Shown here: positions 8,457 to 16,230 of the stretch, piece after piece | Position numbering within the stretch: the first letter of the stretch is position 1 | How the letters are laid out: each line of letters starts with the position of its first letter | Source of the DNA: an uncultured Rikenella sp. | Lineage (GTDB): Bacteria; Bacteroidota; Bacteroidia; Bacteroidales; Rikenellaceae | Length of the DNA: 57,671 nt | Direction of reading: 5' to 3' | NCBI RefSeq assembly: GCF_910579375.1 | Contig: NZ_CAJTUJ010000001.1 | Span: 1-57,671 of the forward strand | Notes under the pieces: model-generated | Database searches by the model: none | Seen by the model: only the letters and a program-made list of their open reading frames with translations | What the model was told of the DNA's origin: nothing | Program-made: the position numbers and the translations under genes

Positions 8457-8757
8457 ATAAATTGTTCTATAATGGCAAATAGGTGCGAGCTTGCGAGTAC
8501 CGCATCGGCGAAAGAACTGAGCAGGCAAGAGCGCCAATGTACAACCGGAACGCAGTGAGGTTATACCTTGGCATATCTTGCAACAGTTACCTGTTGATAC
8601 TTCCCTGCAAGCCATGTCGAATGTGGATATGAATCGGCATTCGGATAGTAAGATATATCTCTAAAAGAGGGGAGAGTATGACTATCTCACATTATGTTAT
8701 CTTGCCTATTTTGCTTTATTCCTATATATACGCCCCGACAATAAAGTAAAGTTGAAC
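8457..8757. other. Non-coding region, candidate origin of transfer (oriT)
   Basis: These 301 bp carry no gene and lie just upstream of mobC, the usual place for oriT. They hold a hairpin CAACAG (8581-8586), TTAC, CTGTTG (8591-8596), flanked by CTTGCA (8577-8582) and TGCAAG (8606-8611). There is also a GCGAG repeat near 8488 and an AT-rich stretch at 8650-8750. The nick site cannot be placed by eye. The region would also hold the promoter of the mobilization operon. Confidence 0.5.
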
Positions 8758-9828
8758 TCAGTAATGGCATTCAGGATTGATTTTATATTCTTTCCCCTCT
8801 TTTATCACCATCCGCTTGTTGCCGAGGAAGGTGGCTACCTTGACCGCCTTGTTATGACCAAGTTTTACACCCTGCAATCCGTACTCCTCTTTCAACCGTT
8901 CCAAATAATCACCATAATTATTGATAGTGCCATTCGCAAAAGTGGCATCCAATGCTGCGCGATGTACATTCTCCGGAATTTCTTTGTACGGATCAAACGG
9001 TTCTTTGGTCGGGCGTCCTATCTTCTTTTCTCTGGGCAGATAAGGTTCTACCAGTTCAGGCAAACCCTCTTCGTTTATGCGGAAAGCGAACGGTTCAAAC
9101 TCACGGTCGCGGATATGCATGGCTTCGACTACGCTTATGGTCTTGTCCTCTTTATCCACTTCGACTTGCATGATGGTTTCCGCCTTATTATTGAGTTCCG
9201 TGCCGATGTGACCACGGGCATGTTCATCATTCTTGTTCTGATGCAGGACAGTATGGATGTGTATCTGTCTGTCATCCGTCCACTGCATTAATTTGGAGAT
9301 TATATCGGTAGATTCACTGGGAGAATTGATATCATACAGGAAATCACGGATGCCATCTATGACCACCAGTCCTAAATTAGGAATTGTGCCGATAGCCTGT
9401 TCAACTATAGCTAATCGCATATCGGGAGAGTATTTGCGCAAAGCCAGCATAACCAGATTGTCTGGCTCTTTATTTTCCGGTAAGTCCGCCAAACGTAAAA
9501 TGCGCTTTAATACGTTCTGACAATGATACCGCCCTTGTTCCGTGTCAACGTATAACACCTTCCGTTTATCTTTGGGGAATGTAGACCGATAATGAAGAAT
9601 GGTGCTGCCCCTCAATGCCGATGCGACAATAGCTGAGACATTGAACGTTTTCTTACTTTTAGCCTTACCTATGGAAGCACTGAAATTGCCTAATGTGCCT
9701 ATAACTGCATCGTCCACCATCAGTACCACAGGCGACTGTTCGTATGCACTTGTCACGCTCACTATTGACTCCTCCACGTAAACTGCCAACTCCTCACGTG
9801 AAGGAGTCGTATTATCCGCCTTCTCCAT
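8758..9828 (-). CDS. AAA-family ATPase, RepA-helicase-like, of a mobilizable element
   Basis: The 356-residue protein belongs to the AAA_25/RecA-fold group related to the plasmid replicative helicase RepA. The nucleotide-binding loop is GKAKSKKT (residues 54-61), where the second Gly of GxxxxGKT is replaced by Lys. Strand and Walker B features follow (KVLYVDTEQGRYH, LGLVVIDGIRDFL), then HTVLHQNKN and the sensor-like RGHIGTELNNKAE. The C-terminus looks like a small DNA-binding tail. Its start is 2 nt after the stop of the HTH gene. Such ATPases are usual in Bacteroides mobilizable elements, where they probably support replication or excision of the circular form; that role is family-based inference. 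Confidence 0.85.
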   Translation of the reverse strand: MEKADNTTPSREELAVYVEESIVSVTSAYEQSPVVLMVDDAVIGTLGNFSASIGKAKSKKTFNVSAIVASALRGSTILHYRSTFPKDKRKVLYVDTEQGRYHCQNVLKRILRLADLPENKEPDNLVMLALRKYSPDMRLAIVEQAIGTIPNLGLVVIDGIRDFLYDINSPSESTDIISKLMQWTDDRQIHIHTVLHQNKNDEHARGHIGTELNNKAETIMQVEVDKEDKTISVVEAMHIRDREFEPFAFRINEEGLPELVEPYLPREKKIGRPTKEPFDPYKEIPENVHRAALDATFANGTINNYGDYLERLKEEYGLQGVKLGHNKAVKVATFLGNKRMVIKEGKEYKINPECHY

Positions 9829-9830
9829 CG

Positions 9831-10205
9831 TTACCAGTTTTTAGAGTTCGGTTTACGACGATGGGATGCAAGCATGGACTCGTTTTCTTCCTCAAAACTT
9901 TGCGGTGCTGGATTTCTTCGGGAGGATTCCAGCCATCTGTCCAGCTCATCACGATAGATATAGAGATGCTTTCCTTGTTTGATAACCGGAATATCGTCCT
10001 TTTTGACCTTGTAATAGAAGGTCGATAACGGCATTTTGAGATAGGCGCAAGCCTCCTGTACGGTCATGGGGACGTGCGTATTCTCTTTTGCTTCATGCTG
10101 CTTGGAAAGTTGTTCCGTCAGCAGATTTTCCATGCTTGCAATCCGGTTGCACAGTTCGCCTACCACTGCCGGCAGGTCATTGAATGTCAGGTCTTCTTGT
10201 TTCAT
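9831..10205 (-). CDS. Excisionase-type helix-turn-helix protein
   Basis: This is a 124-residue protein with a MerR/HTH_17-type domain at about residues 48-95: TVQEACAYLKMPLSTFYYKV, then a wing KQGKHLYIYRDELDRWLES. The N-terminal part is helical and acidic (AVVGELCNRIASMENLLTEQ), probably a dimer coiled coil. HTH_17 proteins of this size act as excisionases or as small repressors in mobile elements. It lies directly upstream of the AAA ATPase gene in one transcript, so control of element replication or excision is likely. Confidence 0.85.
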   Translation of the reverse strand: MKQEDLTFNDLPAVVGELCNRIASMENLLTEQLSKQHEAKENTHVPMTVQEACAYLKMPLSTFYYKVKKDDIPVIKQGKHLYIYRDELDRWLESSRRNPAPQSFEEENESMLASHRRKPNSKNW

Positions 10206-10304
10206 ATTAAAAGTGTTTTAATCGTTTAACATGCTGCGAACCAACTCAATGAAACCTTACAGAACAATACAGACCGGATTAATTATTTCATCTGCATACG
10301 TTTT

Positions 10305-11078
10305 TTATTTTGAGTTACTATTATCTGTTTCTAAATGGAAGCGATAGTCGCCTTTATCGGGTACGTCAATAGGTATTTGGCTTGAAACATTATCGCGCAA
10401 ATTAAGTTTTAGATATTCAATGGTTGCATTTGTGAGTTCATGAGGAAATGAAGCTTTTATAAAAGCTGCTCTTTGAAGTAGAGATATTCCCAAACGTTCA
10501 CCGATGTTCCATGCTAAATGGCGTAGTCCTGGAGATTTCAAGGGATTATCTATATTTGAGCGAATGGGCTTGTATAAGTCATATCTACCACAAACCATAT
10601 ATTCTATATTGGAAATGAGGATTGAAATAGCTTCTTTAGACAGATAGGGAGCGGTTTTAATAGTTACATATTCACGAATAGCATTCATGACTTCTACTTG
10701 TCTTTCTGCTTCTTTCTTTTTAATGTTCTCCAGCAGTGTATCATAATTATCTATAACTGAATCATTTGGCTGCTCAATGGTTTGAGCTTCATTTGCACAA
10801 TTGTCTTTTATCTCGAAATCAGAGTCAAAAACAAGCGGAGATTGCCAACCAAAAGAAAAATCGATAGGATTCTTCGTCAGCCATTTATAGAAAGATCGTT
10901 GTAACAGGCCGCATAATAGAATTGTTACTACAAGTCCGAGTATTAGCGGAGTTGTTACCTTCATGATATTGATCCCGTGACAGGTAAAAAGATAAGTGTC
11001 TGTCGCTGTATAGATGATTACCGACAGCGCAAGAACAAAGCTTATTCTTTGAGTACGAATTTGAGTCCTATTTGTCAT
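10305..11078 (-). CDS. Two-TM membrane protein of the mobile element, unknown function
   Basis: The product is 257 residues from the ATG at 11078 (MTNRTQ). An in-frame ATG at 11111 is upstream of the expected transcript start given by TAACTTTG at 11109-11116, so the shorter form is preferred. Two hydrophobic helices near the N-terminus (ISFVLALSVIIYTATDTYLF and TTPLILGLVVTILLCGLL) are followed by a soluble helical domain of about 190 residues. That domain has an IKKKEAERQVEVM coiled segment and YMVCGRYDLYKPIRSNIDN. I do not recognise it. It lies between the integrase and excisionase-type genes on the same strand. Confidence 0.72.
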   Translation of the reverse strand: MTNRTQIRTQRISFVLALSVIIYTATDTYLFTCHGINIMKVTTPLILGLVVTILLCGLLQRSFYKWLTKNPIDFSFGWQSPLVFDSDFEIKDNCANEAQTIEQPNDSVIDNYDTLLENIKKKEAERQVEVMNAIREYVTIKTAPYLSKEAISILISNIEYMVCGRYDLYKPIRSNIDNPLKSPGLRHLAWNIGERLGISLLQRAAFIKASFPHELTNATIEYLKLNLRDNVSSQIPIDVPDKGDYRFHLETDNSNSK

Positions 11079-11108
11079 ATACTGTAAATGTTTGGAATGA
11101 TTATACCG

Positions 11109-11116
11109 CAAAGTTA
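11109..11116 (-). promoter_or_regulatory. Bacteroidetes-type -7 box TAACTTTG (minus strand)
   Basis: TAACTTTG fits TAnnTTTG and lies 30 bp before the ATG at 11078. No -33 element at the right spacing is clear. Confidence 0.5.
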
Positions 11117-11182
11117 TGTGCCGTATTCCAAATGCTTATAATTGGTGATGACAAACCGCCCAATATTGGTAAAAAATAACGG

Positions 11183-11218
11183 GTATAGTATGATTTCGGG
11201 CTAAAAGTCATACTATAC
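11183..11218. terminator. Inverted repeat after the integrase gene, probable terminator
   Basis: GTATAGTATGA (11183-11193) pairs perfectly with TCATACTATAC (11208-11218) across a 14-nt loop. Reading the - strand, a T-rich run (TTATTTTTT) follows shortly after, which fits termination of the integrase transcript. The loop contains TTCGGGCTAA, also found at 13461-13470, so a protein-binding role is also possible. Confidence 0.6.
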
Positions 11219-11245
11219 TCGTACAAATGGAGGCTAAAATCGTTA

Positions 11246-12361
11246 TCAATCTTTCCTTGTCAGGGTAATTTTCTTGCTGGCTTCACGTTTGTTGGCATCG
11301 ACCACCTTGATATACCTTTGCGTGGTGGTGATACTCTTGTGCGCCATGATGCTCTGTATGGTGCGGATGTCCGTTCCTGCCGCAGCTTGCAGCGTGGCGA
11401 ATGTTCTCCGATACGAGTGGAAAGTTATGTTCTTGGTAATTCCGGCAGAACGAATCCACTCTTTCATGGGGGCTTGTGTCCAACTGCGCATAAGCCCTTT
11501 GAATACCAAACCTTTCTTCTCGGAACTGTAATCTATCAATCCTAATGCTTCTTCGCTGATGGGAATGATGTCTTCCGCTTTGTTCTTTTGTGTAATGATG
11601 TGTACGCATTTCCCTCCGGCTGAATAGTCTACAATATCTTCCCAACATAAGGCAAGAATATCACTGATACGTAAACTGGTCATACATGAAAACAGCGATG
11701 CTATTTTCAGAATGGGCTTCTTGCACGGTGTTTCAGCCAGTTTATACAGTTCTTCTACTGACAGATACTCTTTGACCACATCTTCCGTTTCAATCTTATC
11801 CAAAAAATCATTGACATTGGTCTTTATCATTCCATTACGGTAGAGAATTTTCAGGAATCCCCTGAAAGTAGACCAATATCCTGATGCGGAGTTCCGTGTG
11901 ATAGGGCCGTTACGTCTCAGTTTCTTGGCCGTGAGCAGATATTCCCGAAACTTGTTGCATAGGTCGATATCAATCTCCTCAAAGGTGCATTTGCCATGTA
12001 CGAAGTTTCTGAAATGGAGATAGACGAACTCCCATTTCTGGTCATGTTTACGGAGCTGTTTGCGATAATACTCCAAGAAATCGGCTTTGAGTTTGTACCT
12101 GTCGAAGAAATCATACCGTTCATTCACCACAGATTCAAACCTACGGCAACGTATGGCTTCGGCTTTCTCGGTCATTACCTCGTTGAAGTTCTGTTCACGC
12201 TTGTTTCTCGGATTGGCATATACGTAAATACCAAGCGACTCATGGCGGATAACTTTCATTGTCTCTTTGTCTCGATACCCCGGATAATAATCCAAGTAGA
12301 AAGACAGCATCCTGTTCTTTAAAGGACGTGTCCTTAATGTTACGGTTTTACACTCATGCAT
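11246..12361 (-). CDS. int: Tyrosine integrase of the mobile element
   Basis: The 371-residue Bacteroidetes-type integrase has an N-terminal arm-binding domain (about 1-85), a SAM-like core-binding domain (about 95-190, FLEYYRKQLRKHDQKWEF) and a catalytic domain. The catalytic residues are Arg in SLRISDILALCW, HSYRRTFATLQ, His in IMAHKSITTT and Tyr in QRYIKV. It should integrate and excise the whole element. It lies about 1.3 kb from the mnmE 3' end, the only chromosome/element junction in the window. With the HTH gene upstream it forms the integration module. Confidence 0.93.
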   Translation of the reverse strand: MHECKTVTLRTRPLKNRMLSFYLDYYPGYRDKETMKVIRHESLGIYVYANPRNKREQNFNEVMTEKAEAIRCRRFESVVNERYDFFDRYKLKADFLEYYRKQLRKHDQKWEFVYLHFRNFVHGKCTFEEIDIDLCNKFREYLLTAKKLRRNGPITRNSASGYWSTFRGFLKILYRNGMIKTNVNDFLDKIETEDVVKEYLSVEELYKLAETPCKKPILKIASLFSCMTSLRISDILALCWEDIVDYSAGGKCVHIITQKNKAEDIIPISEEALGLIDYSSEKKGLVFKGLMRSWTQAPMKEWIRSAGITKNITFHSYRRTFATLQAAAGTDIRTIQSIMAHKSITTTQRYIKVVDANKREASKKITLTRKD

Positions 12362-12476
12362 ACTGATATATTTTTATGGTTATTGTTAATTCGCTGGCAA
12401 AACTCTGTAATGTAACCATGCAGAAAGCCTTCAGTAGAGATTAATTTTGGAATAATTTACGGAAGCCTATAATTGG

Positions 12477-13355
12477 TTACTTACGGACACCCATTACCTT
12501 GTCAAACTCCACTTTCAGGAACCTGACGAACCGTCCGTTCTTCTCACGATTGATCTGATGGAATTGAAGAATACCGTACACCGAATCACGAGAGAGTTTG
12601 AATTTCTCCATCGCCTCCTTGACAGTGTAGTATTCCGCCTTGCTCTCCTGCTCGGAACTCTTCGAGAGGTCGAAGTGGAGCTTTGAGTAGAATATCTGCC
12701 CATGCTCCTTCTTGGATGGAATGTTGTTCCGATACACCTGCGAACGGATGGCGACACGTGTCATGCCGTACTTTTCCTGAATTTCTTCGGGCGTGTACCA
12801 TTCGGTCAGGTCGGAATCCACCTCGTATTTGGCAAAAGCAGCATCGATATGTTTCTTGCTGTAATAGTTGAACTGGCGGATGCGCACTTTCGGGACTTTG
12901 TGCTGCCGTGTATAAGTCCACACCCATTTGGCGTTGACCTTATATTTTTCGGCAATCTCTTCGGCAGTGTAATACTCGGTGATGTCAAAGTCCTCTTTAG
13001 GCATGATGCGCTCATAAGGTTTGGTTTTCATCATCAGTTCGATGTCCGCACGGCGGATGAGTGACTTCTTGCCGCTGATGCGTGAAGCCCGAAGTTTCGA
13101 TTCCTTTACCAATTTATATATGTATTGCCGAGTTACGCCCATCAGTTTTGCTGCTTGGGCAAAAGAGAAGAAATCCTGCCCCTCGGCGGCTTGTCGAGGC
13201 TGCAATAATTCTTGCGACCGTTTCAACTGTCGCTTACGTTCCCGGATGCGCTCCTTGTAGCCAAGATTGGAACACTGGTGGCTACAATAACAGGTCGTTG
13301 TTTTTTGAGCTATGAATGGTTTTCCACACCATTGACATATCTTTCTTACTTCCAT
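12477..13355 (-). CDS. Poly-HTH DNA-binding protein with N-terminal Cys cluster
   Basis: The protein has 292 residues. An N-terminal zinc-ribbon-like cluster has Cys7, Cys10, Cys22, Cys24 and Cys28. A basic linker (KERIRERKRQLKRSQ) precedes four tandem excisionase/MerR-type HTH units at about residues 61-110, 127-178, 186-234 and 242-288. Each starts with a similar pattern (SFAQAAKLMGV, YYTAEEIAEKYKV, WYTPEEIQEKYGM, YYTVKEAMEKFKL) and ends in a strand-rich wing. A strong Shine-Dalgarno AAAGGAGG (13361-13368) stands 5 nt before the ATG, unusual for Bacteroidetes. It probably acts with the integrase as a recombination-directionality factor or architectural protein; this is inferred from position and fold. 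Confidence 0.85.
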   Translation of the reverse strand: MEVRKICQWCGKPFIAQKTTTCYCSHQCSNLGYKERIRERKRQLKRSQELLQPRQAAEGQDFFSFAQAAKLMGVTRQYIYKLVKESKLRASRISGKKSLIRRADIELMMKTKPYERIMPKEDFDITEYYTAEEIAEKYKVNAKWVWTYTRQHKVPKVRIRQFNYYSKKHIDAAFAKYEVDSDLTEWYTPEEIQEKYGMTRVAIRSQVYRNNIPSKKEHGQIFYSKLHFDLSKSSEQESKAEYYTVKEAMEKFKLSRDSVYGILQFHQINREKNGRFVRFLKVEFDKVMGVRK

Positions 13356-13360
13356 ATTTT

Positions 13361-13368
13361 CCTCCTTT
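13361..13368 (-). promoter_or_regulatory. Strong Shine-Dalgarno sequence of the poly-HTH gene
   Basis: AAAGGAGG on the minus strand, 5 nt before ATG 13355. Most genes in this window show no such motif, so it marks this gene as highly translated or of foreign origin. Confidence 0.7.
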
Positions 13369-13404
13369 ACATTGGGGATAATTTCGCCTTATTTCTCCCG
13401 ATTT

Positions 13405-13442
13405 TTGTCAACACATGTAAACCATTGTCAACACACGTCAAC
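13405..13442. repeat. Two 18-bp direct repeats upstream of the poly-HTH gene
   Basis: TTGTCAACACATGTAAAC (13405-13422) and TTGTCAACACACGTCAAC (13425-13442) match at 16 of 18 positions with start points 20 bp apart, near two helical turns. A palindrome GTCACTGTGAC follows at 13449-13459. Position upstream of the gene and near the element end suits operators or arm-type binding sites. Confidence 0.7.
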
Positions 13443-13561
13443 TAATGCGTCACTGTGACATTCGGGCTAACCGTGAATTTCTGTCGCGGTAGAAATATGA
13501 TAGAAAAATATGGATAAAAACCGTTACTACCAAATAAGGATTAGAAAGTGTTAAAATAGAA

Positions 13562-13586
13562 AAGTCGCTGAAATACAGCGACTTTA
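13562..13586 (-). terminator. Terminator downstream of mnmE
   Basis: AAAGTCGCTG (13562-13571) and CAGCGACTTT (13577-13586) form a 10-bp stem with a 5-nt loop. On the minus strand T residues follow. It lies 40 bp after the mnmE stop, apparently on the element side of the junction, so mnmE may now end at a terminator brought by the element. Confidence 0.7.
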
Positions 13587-13598
13587 TTCTAAATGGTT

Positions 13599-13608
13599 AT
13601 AATTGGTT
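13599..13608. repeat. TATAATTGGT motif, one of three copies around the integration module
   Basis: Identical 10-mers occur at 11137-11146, 12468-12477 and 13599-13608, that is after or before each gene of the integration module and 18 bp from the mnmE stop. They may bind the integrase or the HTH protein. Confidence 0.45.
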
Positions 13609-13645
13609 ATGGCAGTTTCTAAGCCATCACTTGCCGATGCAGAAC
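13609..13645. other. Candidate attachment site at the mnmE 3' end
   Basis: The AT-rich element meets the GC-rich chromosome here, at the codons for the conserved MnmE ending FCIGK and its TGA stop (13627-13629). Integration at a gene end that keeps the reading frame is usual for tyrosine integrases. The matching direct repeat should lie at the left element end outside the window, so the core cannot be defined here. Confidence 0.5.
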
Positions 13646-15000
13646 TTACTGAAGATATTGCCGAGAATATCATCCGTCGTGATTTCGCCGGTGATTTCGC
13701 CCAAGTGGTGAAGTACCTGGCGGATCTCCTCGCTAACCAAATCTGCCGGCAGTCCGTTTTTCAAAGCCGTTACGGCACGTGCCAGAGCATCGTCTGCCCG
13801 AAGTAGCGCGTCATAATGACGGACGTTTGTCACGATGAGCGTGTCGGCTTCGCCGCGATGAGCGAATTTTTCCGCAAGCACTTGTTTCAGCTCTTCGATA
13901 CCCACTCCCGTCCGGGCCGACAGACTGAGCACCCGGGCCGAGCCTGTTAGATCGTGCGCCAAGTCCGCGGTATCCCAAATGTCGTTTTTGTTCAGCAAAA
14001 CGATCAGCTGCTGCTCCGGCGACAGCCCCAGTTCTGCTATCTGTCTCCGGACTTCGGCGGCTGAAAACGGTTCGGCAATCAGCAACAGCACCACCTGAGC
14101 CCGAGCCATGCGCTCTTTGGTCCGTTCGATGCCCAGCGCTTCGATCCGGTCGTCCGTGTGGCGCAGTCCCGCCGTGTCGATGAATCGGAACCGAATCCCC
14201 TCCAGCACGATCGACTCCTCAATGAAATCCCGCGTCGTGCCAGCCACCTCCGAAACGATCGCCCGCTCTTCGCCGATCAACCGGTTCAGAAGAGTCGATT
14301 TGCCGGCGTTGGGAGCTCCTACGATGGCTACCGGAACACCGTTTTTCAGGATGTTGCCCGTGCGGAACGAATCCGCCAGTGTACGGCACCGTCCCTGAAT
14401 GTCGGCGAGCAGCTGTTGCAACTCTTTCCGGTCGGCAAACTCCACATCCTCCTCCGAAAAATCCAATTCCAATTCCAGTAACGATGTAATATGCAGCAGC
14501 TTGTCCCGCAGCCCGGCCAACTCGACCGCATATCCGCCCCGCATCTGGTTCAGGGCGATCCGATGCGCCGCGCCGCTTTCCGAAGCGATCAGGTCGGCCA
14601 CCGCTTCGGCTTGCGAGAGGTCGAGTTTGCCGTTCAAAAACGCCCGTCGCGTGAACTCTCCCGCTGCGGCCGGCGTGGCGCCCCGTCGGACGAGAAGTCC
14701 TAAAATCTCTTGTACGATGTACGTGGAACCGTGGCACGAGATTTCGACCATCTCTTCGCCCGTGTAGGAGTGCGGAGCCCGAAAAACGGTGACGATCGCC
14801 TCGTCCAATAGCCGTTTGCCGTCTGCGATGGTGCCTAAATGAGCCGTGTAGCCCTTTGCCGAGGCTAGCGGTTTGGAGAAGATGCTTTCGGCGATCGAAA
14901 GCGCTTCGGGGCCGCTAAGGCGGATCAGAGCGATCGCTCCGCCCGAACCGGAGGCCGGAGCGGCGATGGTCGTCGCGGATGAGAGAGTCGGTTTTTGCAT
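13627..15000 (-). CDS. mnmE: tRNA modification GTPase MnmE
   Basis: With MnmG this enzyme makes the 5-carboxymethylaminomethyl (or related) modification at U34 of certain tRNAs. At 457 residues it is full length: the N-terminal formyl-THF-binding domain (SGGAIALIRLSGPEALSIA), a helical domain, and an inserted G domain with GAPNAGKSTLLN, the G3 DTAG and NKND. The C-terminus FCIGK carries the catalytic Cys. The start codon is the first ATG of a long open frame; a divergent alcohol dehydrogenase gene lies 70 bp away. The 3' end abuts the mobile element but the protein is intact. Confidence 0.97.
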   Translation of the reverse strand: MQKPTLSSATTIAAPASGSGGAIALIRLSGPEALSIAESIFSKPLASAKGYTAHLGTIADGKRLLDEAIVTVFRAPHSYTGEEMVEISCHGSTYIVQEILGLLVRRGATPAAAGEFTRRAFLNGKLDLSQAEAVADLIASESGAAHRIALNQMRGGYAVELAGLRDKLLHITSLLELELDFSEEDVEFADRKELQQLLADIQGRCRTLADSFRTGNILKNGVPVAIVGAPNAGKSTLLNRLIGEERAIVSEVAGTTRDFIEESIVLEGIRFRFIDTAGLRHTDDRIEALGIERTKERMARAQVVLLLIAEPFSAAEVRRQIAELGLSPEQQLIVLLNKNDIWDTADLAHDLTGSARVLSLSARTGVGIEELKQVLAEKFAHRGEADTLIVTNVRHYDALLRADDALARAVTALKNGLPADLVSEEIRQVLHHLGEITGEITTDDILGNIFSKFCIGK

Positions 15001-15070
15001 GGCGAGCCGTGGTATTTCGGTACAAATATCTTAAATTAGCCGATGTGAAAATAATAAACTGCTTGAGAAG

Positions 15071-16219
15071 ATGAATAATTTTACGTTTTGCAACCCGACG
15101 AAGCTGATTTTCGGGAAAGGGACGATCGCTCGCATCGCTCGGGAGATTCCGACCGGAGCGAAAATCATGATGACTTACGGCGGCGGGAGTATCCGTCGAA
15201 ACGGCGTGTACGATCAGGTGACGGCGGCTCTCAAGGGACGCGGAGTGGTTGAGTTCGGTGGAATCGAACCCAATCCGCAGTACGAGACATTGGTAAAGGC
15301 TGTCGAACTGGCGCGTGCCGAGGGGGTGGATTTTCTGCTGGCGGTCGGCGGCGGGTCGGTGATCGACGGGACGAAATTCATTGCCACCGCATTGAAGTAC
15401 GAGGGTGATCCGTGGGATTTTCTGCTCGACCCGTCGAAAGCGGTCGATGCGGTGCCGCTGGCGACGGTGCTGACCCTGCCGGCCACCGGGTCGGAGATGA
15501 ACAATGGCGCCGTCGTGTCCCGCAAGGAGCTGAACGAGAAGCTGGCTTTTCATAACCCGAAGTGCTACCCGCTCTTCTCGGTGCTCGATCCGGAGGTCTG
15601 CTACTCGTTGCCGCAGCGGCAGATCGTCAATGGGATCGTCGACTCGTTCGCCCATACGCTGGAGCAGTATCTGACGTTCGATACGCAGGCGATGGTGATG
15701 GACCGTTGGGCCGAGGGGCTGTTGCAGACCTTGGTCGAACTCGGGCCGAAGCTGGTAGAACGGCATGATCGATACGATGAGGTGGCCAATTTTATGCTGA
15801 CGGCGACCATGGCGCTCAACGGGTTTATCGCCATGGGCGTGCCGCAGGATTGGGCCACGCATATGATCGGACACGAGCTGACGGCTCTCCACGGCTTGGA
15901 TCACGGGGTGACGCTGGCGATCGTCTATCCGGGGATGATGCGGGTGATGCGGCGCGAGAAGTTCGACAAACTGGTGCAGTATGCCGAGCGGGTGTGGGGC
16001 GCGACGGGGACGCCGGAGGAGAAGGCGGAGGCGGCGATCGTGAAGACCGATGAGTTTTTCCGGGCGCTGGGGATGAAGACCCGGCTGTCGGAGCACGGAA
16101 TCGGACAGGAGACGATCGATTTCATCGTGGAACGTTTCCGGAAGCGGGGCTGGAACTTAGGGGAGACCGGCAAGGTCACGCCGGAACGGGTGGCCGAGAT
16201 TCTCCGGGAACGGTTGTAG
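15071..16219 (+). CDS. yqhD: Iron-dependent alcohol dehydrogenase, YqhD type
   Basis: The product is a 382-residue NADPH-dependent aldehyde/alcohol oxidoreductase that removes short-chain and lipid-peroxidation aldehydes. It follows E. coli YqhD along its whole length: FCNPTKLIFGKGTIARI, the NADP loop TYGGGSIRRNGVYDQV, FGGIEPNPQYETL, LLAVGGGSVIDGTKF and LTLPATGSEMN. The metal-ligand region has IVDSFAHTLEQY and GHELTALHGLDHG (His ligands). A cupin gene follows within 12 bp, so the two are probably co-transcribed. Confidence 0.93.
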   Translation: MNNFTFCNPTKLIFGKGTIARIAREIPTGAKIMMTYGGGSIRRNGVYDQVTAALKGRGVVEFGGIEPNPQYETLVKAVELARAEGVDFLLAVGGGSVIDGTKFIATALKYEGDPWDFLLDPSKAVDAVPLATVLTLPATGSEMNNGAVVSRKELNEKLAFHNPKCYPLFSVLDPEVCYSLPQRQIVNGIVDSFAHTLEQYLTFDTQAMVMDRWAEGLLQTLVELGPKLVERHDRYDEVANFMLTATMALNGFIAMGVPQDWATHMIGHELTALHGLDHGVTLAIVYPGMMRVMRREKFDKLVQYAERVWGATGTPEEKAEAAIVKTDEFFRALGMKTRLSEHGIGQETIDFIVERFRKRGWNLGETGKVTPERVAEILRERL

Positions 16220-16230
16220 ACTTGGAGGAG

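Noticed and set aside
13405..13442. CRISPR-like direct repeats
   Set aside because: Only two units, 16 of 18 identical, with a 2-bp spacer; these are operator- or arm-like, not a CRISPR array.
14915..16096. 393-codon minus-strand frame opposite yqhD
   Set aside because: Same reason: antisense composition artefact over a gene that follows YqhD along its full length.
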